Source: Polynucleobacter sp. MG-6-Vaara-E2
Lineage (GTDB): Bacteria; Pseudomonadota; Gammaproteobacteria; Burkholderiales; Burkholderiaceae
Reading direction: 5' to 3'
NCBI RefSeq assembly: GCF_018687695.1
Contig: NZ_CP061303.1
Location: 1,753,847-1,817,846, forward strand
DNA: 64,000 bases
Shown here piece after piece: positions 15,971 to 23,432 of the stretch. Each line of letters starts with the position of its first letter. Positions within the stretch are counted from its first letter, which is position 1. The notes beneath the pieces are model-generated. The model saw nothing but the letters and a program-made list of their open reading frames with translations, ran no database searches and was not told the origin of the DNA. Both the position numbers and the translations under genes were made by a program.

Positions 15971-17569
15971 ATGCAACAAAAATGGGGAATTCGAGGAATG
16001 GCTGTTGCGCCACACTCCCTCGCTTCGGAATCAGCTTTAGCAGTTCTTCGTGAGGGTGGTAACGCCCTAGAAGCAATGGTCGCTGCAGCGGCAACAATTG
16101 CAGTTGTTTATCCCCATATGAACTCCATTGGCGGAGACTCGTTTTGGGTTATCCACTCTCCAGGCAAAGCCATGGGCGGCATTGATGCCTGCGGCGCAGC
16201 TGCAGGCCTTGCAACTAAGAGATGGTATGCAGAGCGCGGCATTACTAAAGCCATTCCATTTCGCGGACCCGTTGCAGCCAATACCGTGGCAGGAACAATT
16301 TCGGGCTGGGGTGCTGCACACAAACTATCTCAGCAAGGTCTGGGCGGAAAGATTCCTTTATCGCGCCTCTTAGCGGATGCGATTCATTATGCTGAAGCAG
16401 GCGTTCCAGTTACTTATAGCCAATCGAGTCTCACAGCTAAAAAGCGTGAAGAGCTTAGCCCTATCCCAGGATTTTCCAAAACGTTCTTAGTCAACGGCAA
16501 AGCACCTGCAGTGGGCAGTATCTTTAAGCAAGATCGCTTAGCTAAAACTTTGCGACAAATCGCCACTGAGGGCACTGATGATTTTTATCGTGGTGACCTT
16601 GCAGAATTATTGGCAAAAGAACTGGCTGACGTTGGCAGCCCACTACGTCTAGATGACCTTCATCGTCACCACGCAAAACTGATTGATCCGCTTGAGCTCA
16701 AACATAGCCTGGGGAATGTCTATAACATGGTACCCCCAACTCAAGGCGTCGTATCGCTCATGATTATCGGCATCCTTGATCAACTTAATCTCAAGCGCTT
16801 TAAAGTTGATAGTACTGAATATGTTCACCATTGTGTTGAAGCTACAAAGCAGGCATTTAAGATTCGCGATCAGTTTGTCACTGACCCGGCCTACATGACG
16901 AAGAATGCCCAGTCCTTTTTGTCCCCCGCTTTCTTGAAAAAGTTAGCAAAAAATATCGATCCCAACAAAGCTTTACCTTGGGGCCAAGGCAAAGGTCCAG
17001 CAGACACTATCTGGATGGGCGTGATTGATGGTGATGGCAATTGCGTGTCGTTCATTCAAAGTATTTATCACGAGTTTGGTGCCGGCATTGTTCTTCCTAA
17101 ATCAGGAGTTAATTGGCAGAACCGTGGCTGTAGCTTCTCTCTAGATCCGAAGACACTCAATCATCTCGAGCCCTATCGAAAACCATTCCATACGCTCAAT
17201 CCGGCAATGGCTTTATTCAAAGATGGTCGCTCCATGGTTTATGGAACGATGGGTGGTGACGGCCAACCACAAACCCAATGCGCAGTCTTTACTCGCGCCG
17301 CGACTTATGGACTTGATCCGCAAGATGCCATCAGCCGTCCTCGCTGGTTACTGGGTCGCACCTGGGGTCAAACGAGCGATAGCTTAAAGCTGGAGTCACG
17401 CTTTAGCCCATGGGTTGCAAAAGAATTACATGCAATGGGACACGACATTGAAATGCTTGACGCGTTCGATGAAACCGTAGGCCATGCAGGGTGCATTATT
17501 CGCGAGCCATCTGGCACGCTTCGCGGAGGATGGGATCCTCGTAGCGATGGTGCTGTTAGCGCGTTTTAG
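15971..17569 (+). CDS. Gamma-glutamyltransferase family protein with altered active-site motif
   Basis: A 532-residue N-terminal nucleophile hydrolase. The alpha part shows GMAVAPHSLASESALAVLREGGNALEA, and the C-terminal glycine motif is GTMGGDGQPQTQ. At the autocleavage point the protein reads DTIWMGVIDGDGNCVSF, so the catalytic threonine is kept but the classical TTH becomes TIW. No export signal is seen. These points suggest the cytoplasmic YwrD/HpxW-like branch, which includes oxamate amidohydrolase, rather than periplasmic glutathione hydrolase. Start chosen at ATG 15971, with AAGGGG upstream; a 9-codon longer start at 15944 is less likely. Its last 14 bases overlap the convergent TRIC gene. 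Confidence 0.88.
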   Translation: MQQKWGIRGMAVAPHSLASESALAVLREGGNALEAMVAAAATIAVVYPHMNSIGGDSFWVIHSPGKAMGGIDACGAAAGLATKRWYAERGITKAIPFRGPVAANTVAGTISGWGAAHKLSQQGLGGKIPLSRLLADAIHYAEAGVPVTYSQSSLTAKKREELSPIPGFSKTFLVNGKAPAVGSIFKQDRLAKTLRQIATEGTDDFYRGDLAELLAKELADVGSPLRLDDLHRHHAKLIDPLELKHSLGNVYNMVPPTQGVVSLMIIGILDQLNLKRFKVDSTEYVHHCVEATKQAFKIRDQFVTDPAYMTKNAQSFLSPAFLKKLAKNIDPNKALPWGQGKGPADTIWMGVIDGDGNCVSFIQSIYHEFGAGIVLPKSGVNWQNRGCSFSLDPKTLNHLEPYRKPFHTLNPAMALFKDGRSMVYGTMGGDGQPQTQCAVFTRAATYGLDPQDAISRPRWLLGRTWGQTSDSLKLESRFSPWVAKELHAMGHDIEMLDAFDETVGHAGCIIREPSGTLRGGWDPRSDGAVSAF

Positions 17570-18185
17570 TAATAAACATTTTGGGCACGCGTAGATCCCA
17601 ATAAATGGCGGCTGCGCGTAATCCAAATATTCCCAACATGCAAAGTACTGAACCCTCTAGCGCATATAGGGGGGCGAAGTTCAATACCAACACATAAGCG
17701 CAACAACCCAGAGTGACTGGAATCGCGTACAACTCATGCGACATGATGAGTGTTTTTCTGCCAGCCAAAATATCCCGTATCAATCCACCACCAATAGCAG
17801 TAATGACACCCAGTATGACTGGGCCAACTGGCAGTCCATATCCCATAGACCAAGCTTTGTCAGCCCCTTGAATTGCAAATAGTGCCGCACCAAAACCGTC
17901 GATATAAAGCATCCATCGATAAATTTGGGGTTGCGTAAAAAATGATTCAGCTACAAAAGTGAGTACGCTAGCCCCTAAGGCAAGCCAAACATAGATTTGG
18001 TTCTCTGACCAAAACACCGGGGCGCCCAAGATAATGTCGCGAATGGTTCCACCACCAATGGCGGTAATAAGCCCAAGAACTAAAACACCGAAAAGATCGA
18101 CGCCACGATCAGCAATTGCAAGTACGCCAGTGACTGCAAACGCCATCGTTGCAATCACGCTAATCCAAAATTGAATCTGTTCCAT
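17556..18185 (-). CDS. Trimeric intracellular cation (TRIC) channel family protein, UPF0126
   Basis: The 209-residue membrane protein is built from two copies of the UPF0126 unit. They are marked by GLITAIGGGTIRDIILG in the first half and GVITAIGGGLIRDILAGR in the second. About seven membrane spans fit the bacterial TRIC fold, which conducts monovalent cations; any physiological role here is inference. The ATG at 18185 (MEQIQFW) matches the usual length of ~205. An upstream in-frame ATG at 18236 would overlap the divergent maiA region. It is convergent with the GGT-like gene. Confidence 0.9.
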   Translation of the reverse strand: MEQIQFWISVIATMAFAVTGVLAIADRGVDLFGVLVLGLITAIGGGTIRDIILGAPVFWSENQIYVWLALGASVLTFVAESFFTQPQIYRWMLYIDGFGAALFAIQGADKAWSMGYGLPVGPVILGVITAIGGGLIRDILAGRKTLIMSHELYAIPVTLGCCAYVLVLNFAPLYALEGSVLCMLGIFGLRAAAIYWDLRVPKMFITKTR

Positions 18186-18278
18186 AGGAAATAGTCTAAA
18201 GCACTTCAAATTCTTCTGAACGAAAAATTGGTGCATGAATATACTGTGGTTTATGAATTCTCCTACATTGATAACACT

Positions 18279-18959
18279 ATGAAACCCAAGCTTTATAGCT
18301 ATTGGCGTAGCTCCGCTGCGTTTCGAGTGCGTATTGCCTTAAACCTGAAGGGAATGGATTATGAAATCATTCCAGTTCACCTAAGTAAAAATGGTGGCAA
18401 TCAACTCTCAGATGCGTACACCAGTAAAAATCCAAATCAACTAGTACCCTTATTCGATGACGGAAAAAATAATATCCATCAATCTATAGCCATCATTGAG
18501 TATTTAGAAGAAATTAAAAAAGAGCCTGCTTTGCTTCCACAAGCAGCCATTGATCGCGCATGGGTACGCGCACTTTCTCAAGATATCGCTAGCGATATTC
18601 ATCCTATCGATAACTTAAGGGTCTTGCGCTATCTTGTAAAACAATTGGGCATTAGCATTGAGGCAAAAGACACTTGGTACCAACACTGGGTTGTAATTGG
18701 CTTGACCAGCCTCGAAAAACGTTTGAGTAGCGATCCTCGAGTTGGACGTTTTGCCTATGGCGATCAACCGAGTTTGATTGATGTCTGCTTAGTGCCACAG
18801 TTATTTAATGCGTTAAGTGCAAAAATAGACGTGAGTCTTTATCCCACTCTCATGAAGATCTTTAATGAATGCATGCAGCAGCCAGCATTCATCAACGCAT
18901 CATGGGAAAAGCAAATTGATGCCGAAGGATTAAATCCCGCTGTTCCACCACAAGAATAA
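18279..18959 (+). CDS. maiA: Maleylacetoacetate isomerase (zeta-class GST)
   Basis: The 226-residue glutathione S-transferase fold protein opens with KLYSYWRSSAAFRVRIALNLKG, the zeta-class active-site motif. It then has a GST C-terminal helical domain with DQPSLIDVCLVPQLFNA. The enzyme isomerises maleylacetoacetate to fumarylacetoacetate with glutathione in tyrosine or homogentisate breakdown; no other genes of that path are in view. ATG 18279 is chosen over the in-frame 18228 because it begins the conserved domain. Its last 30 bases overlap the convergent AEC transporter. Confidence 0.92.
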   Translation: MKPKLYSYWRSSAAFRVRIALNLKGMDYEIIPVHLSKNGGNQLSDAYTSKNPNQLVPLFDDGKNNIHQSIAIIEYLEEIKKEPALLPQAAIDRAWVRALSQDIASDIHPIDNLRVLRYLVKQLGISIEAKDTWYQHWVVIGLTSLEKRLSSDPRVGRFAYGDQPSLIDVCLVPQLFNALSAKIDVSLYPTLMKIFNECMQQPAFINASWEKQIDAEGLNPAVPPQE

Positions 18960-19859
18960 AGACAGCGTGACTAAGGATCCTACTGTCGTTATTAATACAA
19001 CCCGCGATATCACACTGCCATCTGCCTTGTAATACTGAGCCAGCATAAATGGGCCCGTACCTGTTGGTAGCGCACTCAAAATCACGATGGCGTTTAACCA
19101 CAGCGGGGGCAACCCCATAATAGGTCCAGCAATGACCCAGGCAACGATGGGCTGAATCATTAATTTTGCGGCACTAATGCCCCATGCCTGCGTTACCTCA
19201 GCCTCGCTCCTCTGCAATAGAAATAAGCCGATCGATACTAAGGCGCATGGGGTGGCAGCGGCAGCTAAAAAAGAAATGACTTGAGCGATTGGATCATACA
19301 AAGTGAAGTTGGATGCCGCCCATAGCAAGCCTAAAACCGGCGCAATCAAAAGTGGATTTGCACCAAGTGATTTCACAACACTTAAAAGAATTTGATAATT
19401 CTTTTTATGGGACAACATCCCAATCTCGATAAGTACTGTTGCTAATGCAAACATCACAAACACAATAAAGGTAGAAATAATTGCGGGAGCCAGACCATCC
19501 TGCCCCAATGCAAGAAGACATAATGGGATACCCATATAACCCGTATTTGAATAGGATGCACTCAAACTATTAAAGCTAGCGGCCACTAAATCTCGACTCT
19601 TCCAATAGCTAGCAGCGAACACTAATATAAAAACGGTGAAGCAACTGAGAAAAAATGCAGTAATGAATTGTGGTTGCCAAAGCGTTTGCCAACCACTGTT
19701 TGCAGCGAAATTAAAAAGCTGGGCAGGTAATGCCAACCACACTACGAACCGATTCAGCTCAATAGAGGCGTTCTCGCCCAACTTACCTGCGCGACCACCA
19801 ACATATCCGATGAGGATCAGGACAAATACAGGTAGGACTACATTAAAGACGTAGAGCAC
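18930..19859 (-). CDS. AEC family transporter (auxin efflux carrier type)
   Basis: The 309-residue membrane protein has about ten hydrophobic segments in two halves. The first half begins FVLILIGYVGGRAGKLGENASIELNRFV. Later come SYSNTGYMGIPLCLLALG, with the N-T/G-x-P crossover typical of AEC carriers, and LSALPTGTGPFMLAQYY near the end. Family members export organic acids such as malate or malonate; substrate is unknown. It lies 12 bases downstream of the gamma-carbonic anhydrase gene on the same strand, so the two are probably an operon. The C-terminus overlaps maiA. Confidence 0.9.
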   Translation of the reverse strand: MLYVFNVVLPVFVLILIGYVGGRAGKLGENASIELNRFVVWLALPAQLFNFAANSGWQTLWQPQFITAFFLSCFTVFILVFAASYWKSRDLVAASFNSLSASYSNTGYMGIPLCLLALGQDGLAPAIISTFIVFVMFALATVLIEIGMLSHKKNYQILLSVVKSLGANPLLIAPVLGLLWAASNFTLYDPIAQVISFLAAAATPCALVSIGLFLLQRSEAEVTQAWGISAAKLMIQPIVAWVIAGPIMGLPPLWLNAIVILSALPTGTGPFMLAQYYKADGSVISRVVLITTVGSLVTLSLFLWWNSGI

Positions 19860-19871
19860 AGGTTTTAATGA

Positions 19872-20396
19872 TTAGGAAATTTTCTTAAGCGTTTTGATAT
19901 AACGCTGTGCATTTTTGACGTAGCGACCTGCGATTTCGCTGATGCCTGCAATTTGCTCTGGGCTCAATTCTTTTACTGCCTTAGCAGGTGAGCCAATAAT
20001 CATGGAACCGTCAGGAAATTCTTTACCCTCCGTGACTAAAGCGCCAGCGCCCACTAAACAATGTTTTCCAATCTTGGCGCCATTCAGAATAACTGCTCCA
20101 ATACCGATCAAGCTACTATCCCCAATACTGCAACCGTGCAACATGACTTGATGTCCAACCGTGACATTCTTACCAATAAGAAGTGGATAACCTGGATCAG
20201 TGTGAAGTACAGAGGCATCTTGAACGTTGCTGCCTTCTCCAACTTGAATCAGATCGTTGTCGCCGCGGATAACGACTTTGGGCCAAATGTTTGCGCTTCG
20301 ATGAAGCTCAACCCTCCCAATTACTTCAGCACTCTCGGCAACCCAAGCGCCCTCTGCTAGTTGAGGGGCGTTTCCGTCTAGTTCATATATAGCCAT
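19872..20396 (-). CDS. Gamma-carbonic anhydrase family hexapeptide-repeat protein
   Basis: The 174-residue left-handed beta-helix protein is built from repeated hexapeptides (for example ANIWPKVVIRGD and GAVILNGAKIG). Candidate metal ligands are H65, H82 and H87 (DASVLHTD, GHQVMLHGCSIGD), in the positions of the gamma-CA zinc site. YrdA/PaaY relatives may be carbonic anhydrases or thioesterases; activity is not certain from sequence. It is the first gene before the AEC transporter on the minus strand. Confidence 0.9.
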   Translation of the reverse strand: MAIYELDGNAPQLAEGAWVAESAEVIGRVELHRSANIWPKVVIRGDNDLIQVGEGSNVQDASVLHTDPGYPLLIGKNVTVGHQVMLHGCSIGDSSLIGIGAVILNGAKIGKHCLVGAGALVTEGKEFPDGSMIIGSPAKAVKELSPEQIAGISEIAGRYVKNAQRYIKTLKKIS

Positions 20397-20450
20397 GACC
20401 CATTATAGGTATGAATCAGGCCATATATAAGACTGAGTAATGCAAATGAA

Positions 20451-21653
20451 TTACCAGTTAGGCTCGCGATCAGGTGTTGCTGAAATACGGTGCACGCTTA
20501 AGTCAGCACCTTCGTATTCTTCTTCCTGAGTCATTCGAATTCCGAGAAGGGCTTTTAGGGTTCCGTAGACTACGATACCGCCGATCAAGGCAATACCAAC
20601 ACCCAAGGCGCTACCAATGAGTTGACCTGTAAACGTAATCCCACCAATTCCGCCCAAAGCTTTCGCTCCAAAAATACCTGCGGCTAATCCACCCCAGAGA
20701 CCGCACAGTCCATGTAATGGCCAGACACCCAAAACATCATCAATCTTCCAACGGTTTTGTACCAAGGTAAACATGTATACAAATAGAGCGCCAGCAACTA
20801 GGCCCACTACTAAAGCACCCACCGGATGCATCAGGTCAGAGCCTGCGCAAACCGCAACCAAACCTGCTAGTGGGCCGTTGTAGGTAAAACCAGGATCGTT
20901 ACGACCCACAATCCATGCAGCAAGAGTGCCACCAACCATCGCCATCAAGGAATTCAAAGCAACCAAGCCACTAATCTTGTCGATGGTCTGCGCACTCATG
21001 ACATTAAAACCAAACCAACCTACTGCCAAAATCCAAGCCCCCAGTGCCAAGAAAGGAATGCTTGATGGTGGATGTGCTGAGATTTGACCTTCTTTGGTAT
21101 AGCGACCACGCCGCGCACCCAGAAGAATGACTGCTGGCAAAGCAATCCAGCCACCAACCGCATGCACCACTACAGAGCCAGCAAAATCATGAAACTCTTC
21201 ACCAGTTAAACCTTTGATCCAAGCTTGAATACCATAGTGTTGATTCCAGGCAATTCCCTCAAAGAAGGGATACACAAATCCAACCAATACAAAAGTAGCA
21301 ATCAATTGTGGATTGAATTTAGCGCGCTCAGCAATGCCACCAGAAATAATCGCCGGAATAGCAGCAGCAAAAGTGAGTAAGAAGAAAAATTTCACTAATT
21401 CATAACCATTTTTTTCAGCAAGCAATTCTGCGCCCGAAAAGAAGTTCACGCCATAGGCAATGCTGTAACCAATAAAAAAGTAAGCGATTGTCGAAACGGC
21501 AAAATCAACCAAGATCTTTACCAACGCATTGACCTGGTTTTTCTTGCGAACTGTGCCCAGCTCCAAGAAAGCAAAACCCGCATGCATGCCTAGCACCATG
21601 ATGGCGCCGAGCAAAATAAATAAAGCGTCACTACCTGATTTCAAAATTTCCAT
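20451..21653 (-). CDS. amtB: Ammonium transporter Amt
   Basis: The 400-residue channel has eleven predicted spans. The pore twin-histidines are H164 (GSVVVHAVGGW) and H314 (WPLHGLCGLWGG), and the conserved aspartate is D156 in DFAGS. Start is the ATG at 21653, preceded by GAGGGAGAAAATCAC; an upstream in-frame ATG at 21683 is less likely. The N-terminus reads directly into TM1 with no clear cleaved signal. No glnK gene is adjacent, which is unusual because glnK-amtB pairing is common. Two NtrC-like palindromes lie 47-81 bases upstream and suggest nitrogen control. Confidence 0.96.
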   Translation of the reverse strand: MEILKSGSDALFILLGAIMVLGMHAGFAFLELGTVRKKNQVNALVKILVDFAVSTIAYFFIGYSIAYGVNFFSGAELLAEKNGYELVKFFFLLTFAAAIPAIISGGIAERAKFNPQLIATFVLVGFVYPFFEGIAWNQHYGIQAWIKGLTGEEFHDFAGSVVVHAVGGWIALPAVILLGARRGRYTKEGQISAHPPSSIPFLALGAWILAVGWFGFNVMSAQTIDKISGLVALNSLMAMVGGTLAAWIVGRNDPGFTYNGPLAGLVAVCAGSDLMHPVGALVVGLVAGALFVYMFTLVQNRWKIDDVLGVWPLHGLCGLWGGLAAGIFGAKALGGIGGITFTGQLIGSALGVGIALIGGIVVYGTLKALLGIRMTQEEEYEGADLSVHRISATPDREPNW

Positions 21654-21699
21654 GTGATTTTCTCCCTCTATTTTTTGCCTCATTATGGGGAATTCATAA

Positions 21700-21734
21700 A
21701 CCTAAATAGGTGCATATTGCACTAAATTAGTGCG
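21700..21734. promoter_or_regulatory. Two palindromes resembling NtrC sites between amtB and the Rap1a-type gene
   Basis: TGCACTAAATTAGTGCG (21718-21734) contains a perfect GCACTA-AAT-TAGTGC palindrome and fits the NtrC pattern TGCACYA-N3-TRGTGCR. A weaker copy at about 21700-21714 (CCTAAATAGGTGCA) is about two helical turns away. I find no clear sigma-54 -24/-12 element on either side, so regulation is inferred, not shown. The site most likely serves amtB. Confidence 0.5.
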
Positions 21735-21790
21735 TAAATTGGCATTATTTATGGTTTATGATGAATTTACATACACCTCAGGGAGAATCC

Positions 21791-22159
21791 ATGAAAAAAG
21801 TCCTCGTTTTATTAGCTGCATTTGTCGCATTTTCTGGCCTAGCTCAGGCTCAATCGAGCGCTCCAGTCAAAGTGCTGAGCACCCAAGAGCTTGTGAACGT
21901 TTGCAAATTACCAGCAAGTCCAGAATCCCGCAGTTACTGCGTTGGCTATTCGACCGCGATTTATGACACTTATTTAGCAACTCGTCATCCTCAGCGTGCA
22001 AAACCATTTATTTGCGTAAAACAACCCGCTCCATCACGGGATGAAGTGATTGCAGATTTTGTGAAGTTTGGTCAAGAAAATCCACAAACCGCTGATAAAC
22101 CAGCGTCAGGTGTTTTCTTGGGCTTTTTGGCAGCACGCTTTCCTTGCGCCAGAAAATAA
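21791..22159 (+). CDS. Exported Rap1a/Tai-domain-like protein
   Basis: The 122-residue protein has a signal peptide (KKVLVLLAAFVAFSGLAQA, about 20 residues). The small alpha-helical domain has four cysteines (LVNVC, SYCVGY, FICVK, RFPC), the layout of the Rap1a/Tai family. The founding members are immunity proteins against type VI secretion amidases, but many freestanding copies have no toxin partner and unknown roles. No effector or T6SS gene is nearby. ATG 21791 follows GGGAG and starts the signal peptide. A glycine-zipper lipoprotein gene follows after 46 bases. Confidence 0.75.
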   Translation: MKKVLVLLAAFVAFSGLAQAQSSAPVKVLSTQELVNVCKLPASPESRSYCVGYSTAIYDTYLATRHPQRAKPFICVKQPAPSRDEVIADFVKFGQENPQTADKPASGVFLGFLAARFPCARK

Positions 22160-22205
22160 TCTCACTAGCTATTCATTACAAAATTAATTTAAAGGATCTG
22201 TTGAT

Positions 22206-22493
22206 ATGAAAAAAATTATCGCGATTACTGCAGCAACTCTCGCAATTGCTGGCTGTTCAAATATGAGCAACACTGAGCAACGTACATTATCTGGTGCCTC
22301 TATTGGCGCAGTAGCTGGTGGTGTAGGCGCAGCGATTTTCCACGGCAATCCAATCTGGGGCGCTGTAGGTGGTGCAGCAGTTGGTGCAGCATCTGGCTAT
22401 GTATACGACGCTTACAAAAAAGAACAGGCTTCTGAATACAACTCTGGATACAACGCCGGTAAAAACAATAAGCCTGCAAACGCTCCTAACTAA
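22206..22493 (+). CDS. Glycine-zipper lipoprotein
   Basis: The 95-residue protein has a lipobox AIAGC at residues 13-17, so it is lipidated at Cys17. A glycine-zipper segment (GASIGAVAGGVGAAIF, then GAVGGAAVGAASGYVYDAY) spans about 30-68 and can pack into membranes. The tail is polar and rich in Asn and Lys. Such small lipoproteins (YMGG-like/Rick_17kDa-type) are thought to sit in the outer membrane; the exact role is unknown. A strong terminator follows. It is 46 bases after the Rap1a-type gene and may be co-expressed with it. Confidence 0.85.
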   Translation: MKKIIAITAATLAIAGCSNMSNTEQRTLSGASIGAVAGGVGAAIFHGNPIWGAVGGAAVGAASGYVYDAYKKEQASEYNSGYNAGKNNKPANAPN

Positions 22494-22526
22494 TTCAGCG
22501 TACTAGCTGCAATACAGCAACAAACT

Positions 22527-22560
22527 ACCCAGCTTGTATTAATTTACAAGCTGGGTTTTT
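22527..22560 (+). terminator. Intrinsic terminator after glycine-zipper gene
   Basis: ACCCAGCTTGTA pairs with TACAAGCTGGGT in a perfect 12-bp stem, followed by T5 on the plus strand. It overlaps the last codons of the convergent OsmC gene (ends 22539), which therefore shares the hairpin sequence. Confidence 0.92.
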
Positions 22561-22928
22561 ATTTCAATATCGCCAGCCAAGGCCTTATGAATTGGGCATT
22601 TGTTAGCAATTTCGATTAAACGGTCTTTTTCCTCTGCGCTCAAGTTACCAATCAACCGAATATCGCGCACAAAAGTTTCAACATCACTTACTCGCTCAAT
22701 ATCTACCGTCACGATCGCATTTTCTAAGTTCATAGATTTACGACCTGCATACATTTTTAAGGTCATACTCGTACACGCCGCTAAAGCGGCACCCAAGTAT
22801 TCATGAGGTGTTGGCCCAGTGCCATTACCACCATTACTGGTATATGCATCAGCTAAAAAATGCAAATCCCCAGTTGTCAATTTTTGCTGTAAGGGACCTT
22901 CGCCAAACTGTGATATTACTTTTCTCAT
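22539..22928 (-). CDS. OsmC/Ohr family peroxiredoxin-like protein
   Basis: The 129-residue protein has the two OsmC-family cysteines, C52 in LAACTSMTLKMYA and C111 in NKCPIHKAL, which reduce organic hydroperoxides. The segment NGTGPTPHEYLGAALAAC is typical of the family. It acts in the cytoplasm as a thiol peroxidase, probably with a dithiol donor; the donor is not known here. It is upstream-adjacent on the minus strand to nothing in an obvious operon; the rhodanese gene ends 36 bases before its start. Confidence 0.9.
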   Translation of the reverse strand: MRKVISQFGEGPLQQKLTTGDLHFLADAYTSNGGNGTGPTPHEYLGAALAACTSMTLKMYAGRKSMNLENAIVTVDIERVSDVETFVRDIRLIGNLSAEEKDRLIEIANKCPIHKALAGDIEIKTQLVN

Positions 22929-22963
22929 TACTTCTCCTAATCAATTTTTAGTTTTAAAAATTT

Positions 22964-23374
22964 TTATTTTTGATGCGGCTTGCTAGCTTTTTCAGCTATC
23001 GGTAATTTCGCATTTTTCCAAGAATGAAACCCGCCCTCCAAATGGCATATATTAGGGACACCCATTTTTTGTAAGGTCTCGGTTGCTAGCGCTGAGCGCC
23101 ATGCTGACGCACAGTACAAAACCAGGCGCTTACCCTCACCAAAGATGGGTTTGTAGTACGGACTCTCCGGATCAACCCAGAACTCCAGCATTCCCCGTGG
23201 TGCATGCAATGCATTCGGGATCATGCCTTCACGCTCTACCTCTCTCACATCGCGTATATCGACAAATAGCGTATTGGGTTCCGACAATAATTTTTGCGCC
23301 TCATCTAGTGGAATAGTTTCAATCTGGGCCATTGCAGCATCGATCAGCGCCTGATATCCAATCTTCAATTTCAC
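22964..23374 (-). CDS. Rhodanese-like sulfurtransferase domain protein (GTG start)
   Basis: The 136-residue single rhodanese domain has active-site Cys88 in the loop CASAWRS, flanked by LVLYC and the substrate region VDIRDVREVEREGMIP. Single-domain rhodaneses move sulfur as a persulfide; partners are unknown. I chose a GTG start at 23374 (reads MKLKIGYQAL), with GGGAG 6 bases upstream, because relatives begin MKIGY. An ATG at 23395 is also in frame but adds a non-conserved stretch. It is followed by the OsmC gene on the same strand, and the two may be linked in redox stress. Confidence 0.85.
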   Translation of the reverse strand: MKLKIGYQALIDAAMAQIETIPLDEAQKLLSEPNTLFVDIRDVREVEREGMIPNALHAPRGMLEFWVDPESPYYKPIFGEGKRLVLYCASAWRSALATETLQKMGVPNICHLEGGFHSWKNAKLPIAEKASKPHQK

Positions 23375-23432
23375 CAAAATCTCCCAAATTAACAATACTC
23401 ATTATTGCTTAGTCACCTGCTACCATTCTGCT

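Noticed and set aside
21735..21760. Sigma-54 promoter (TGGCAT then ATGG) toward the Rap1a-type gene
   Set aside because: The -12 GC is missing (GG instead), so the match to TGGCAC-N5-TTGC is too poor.
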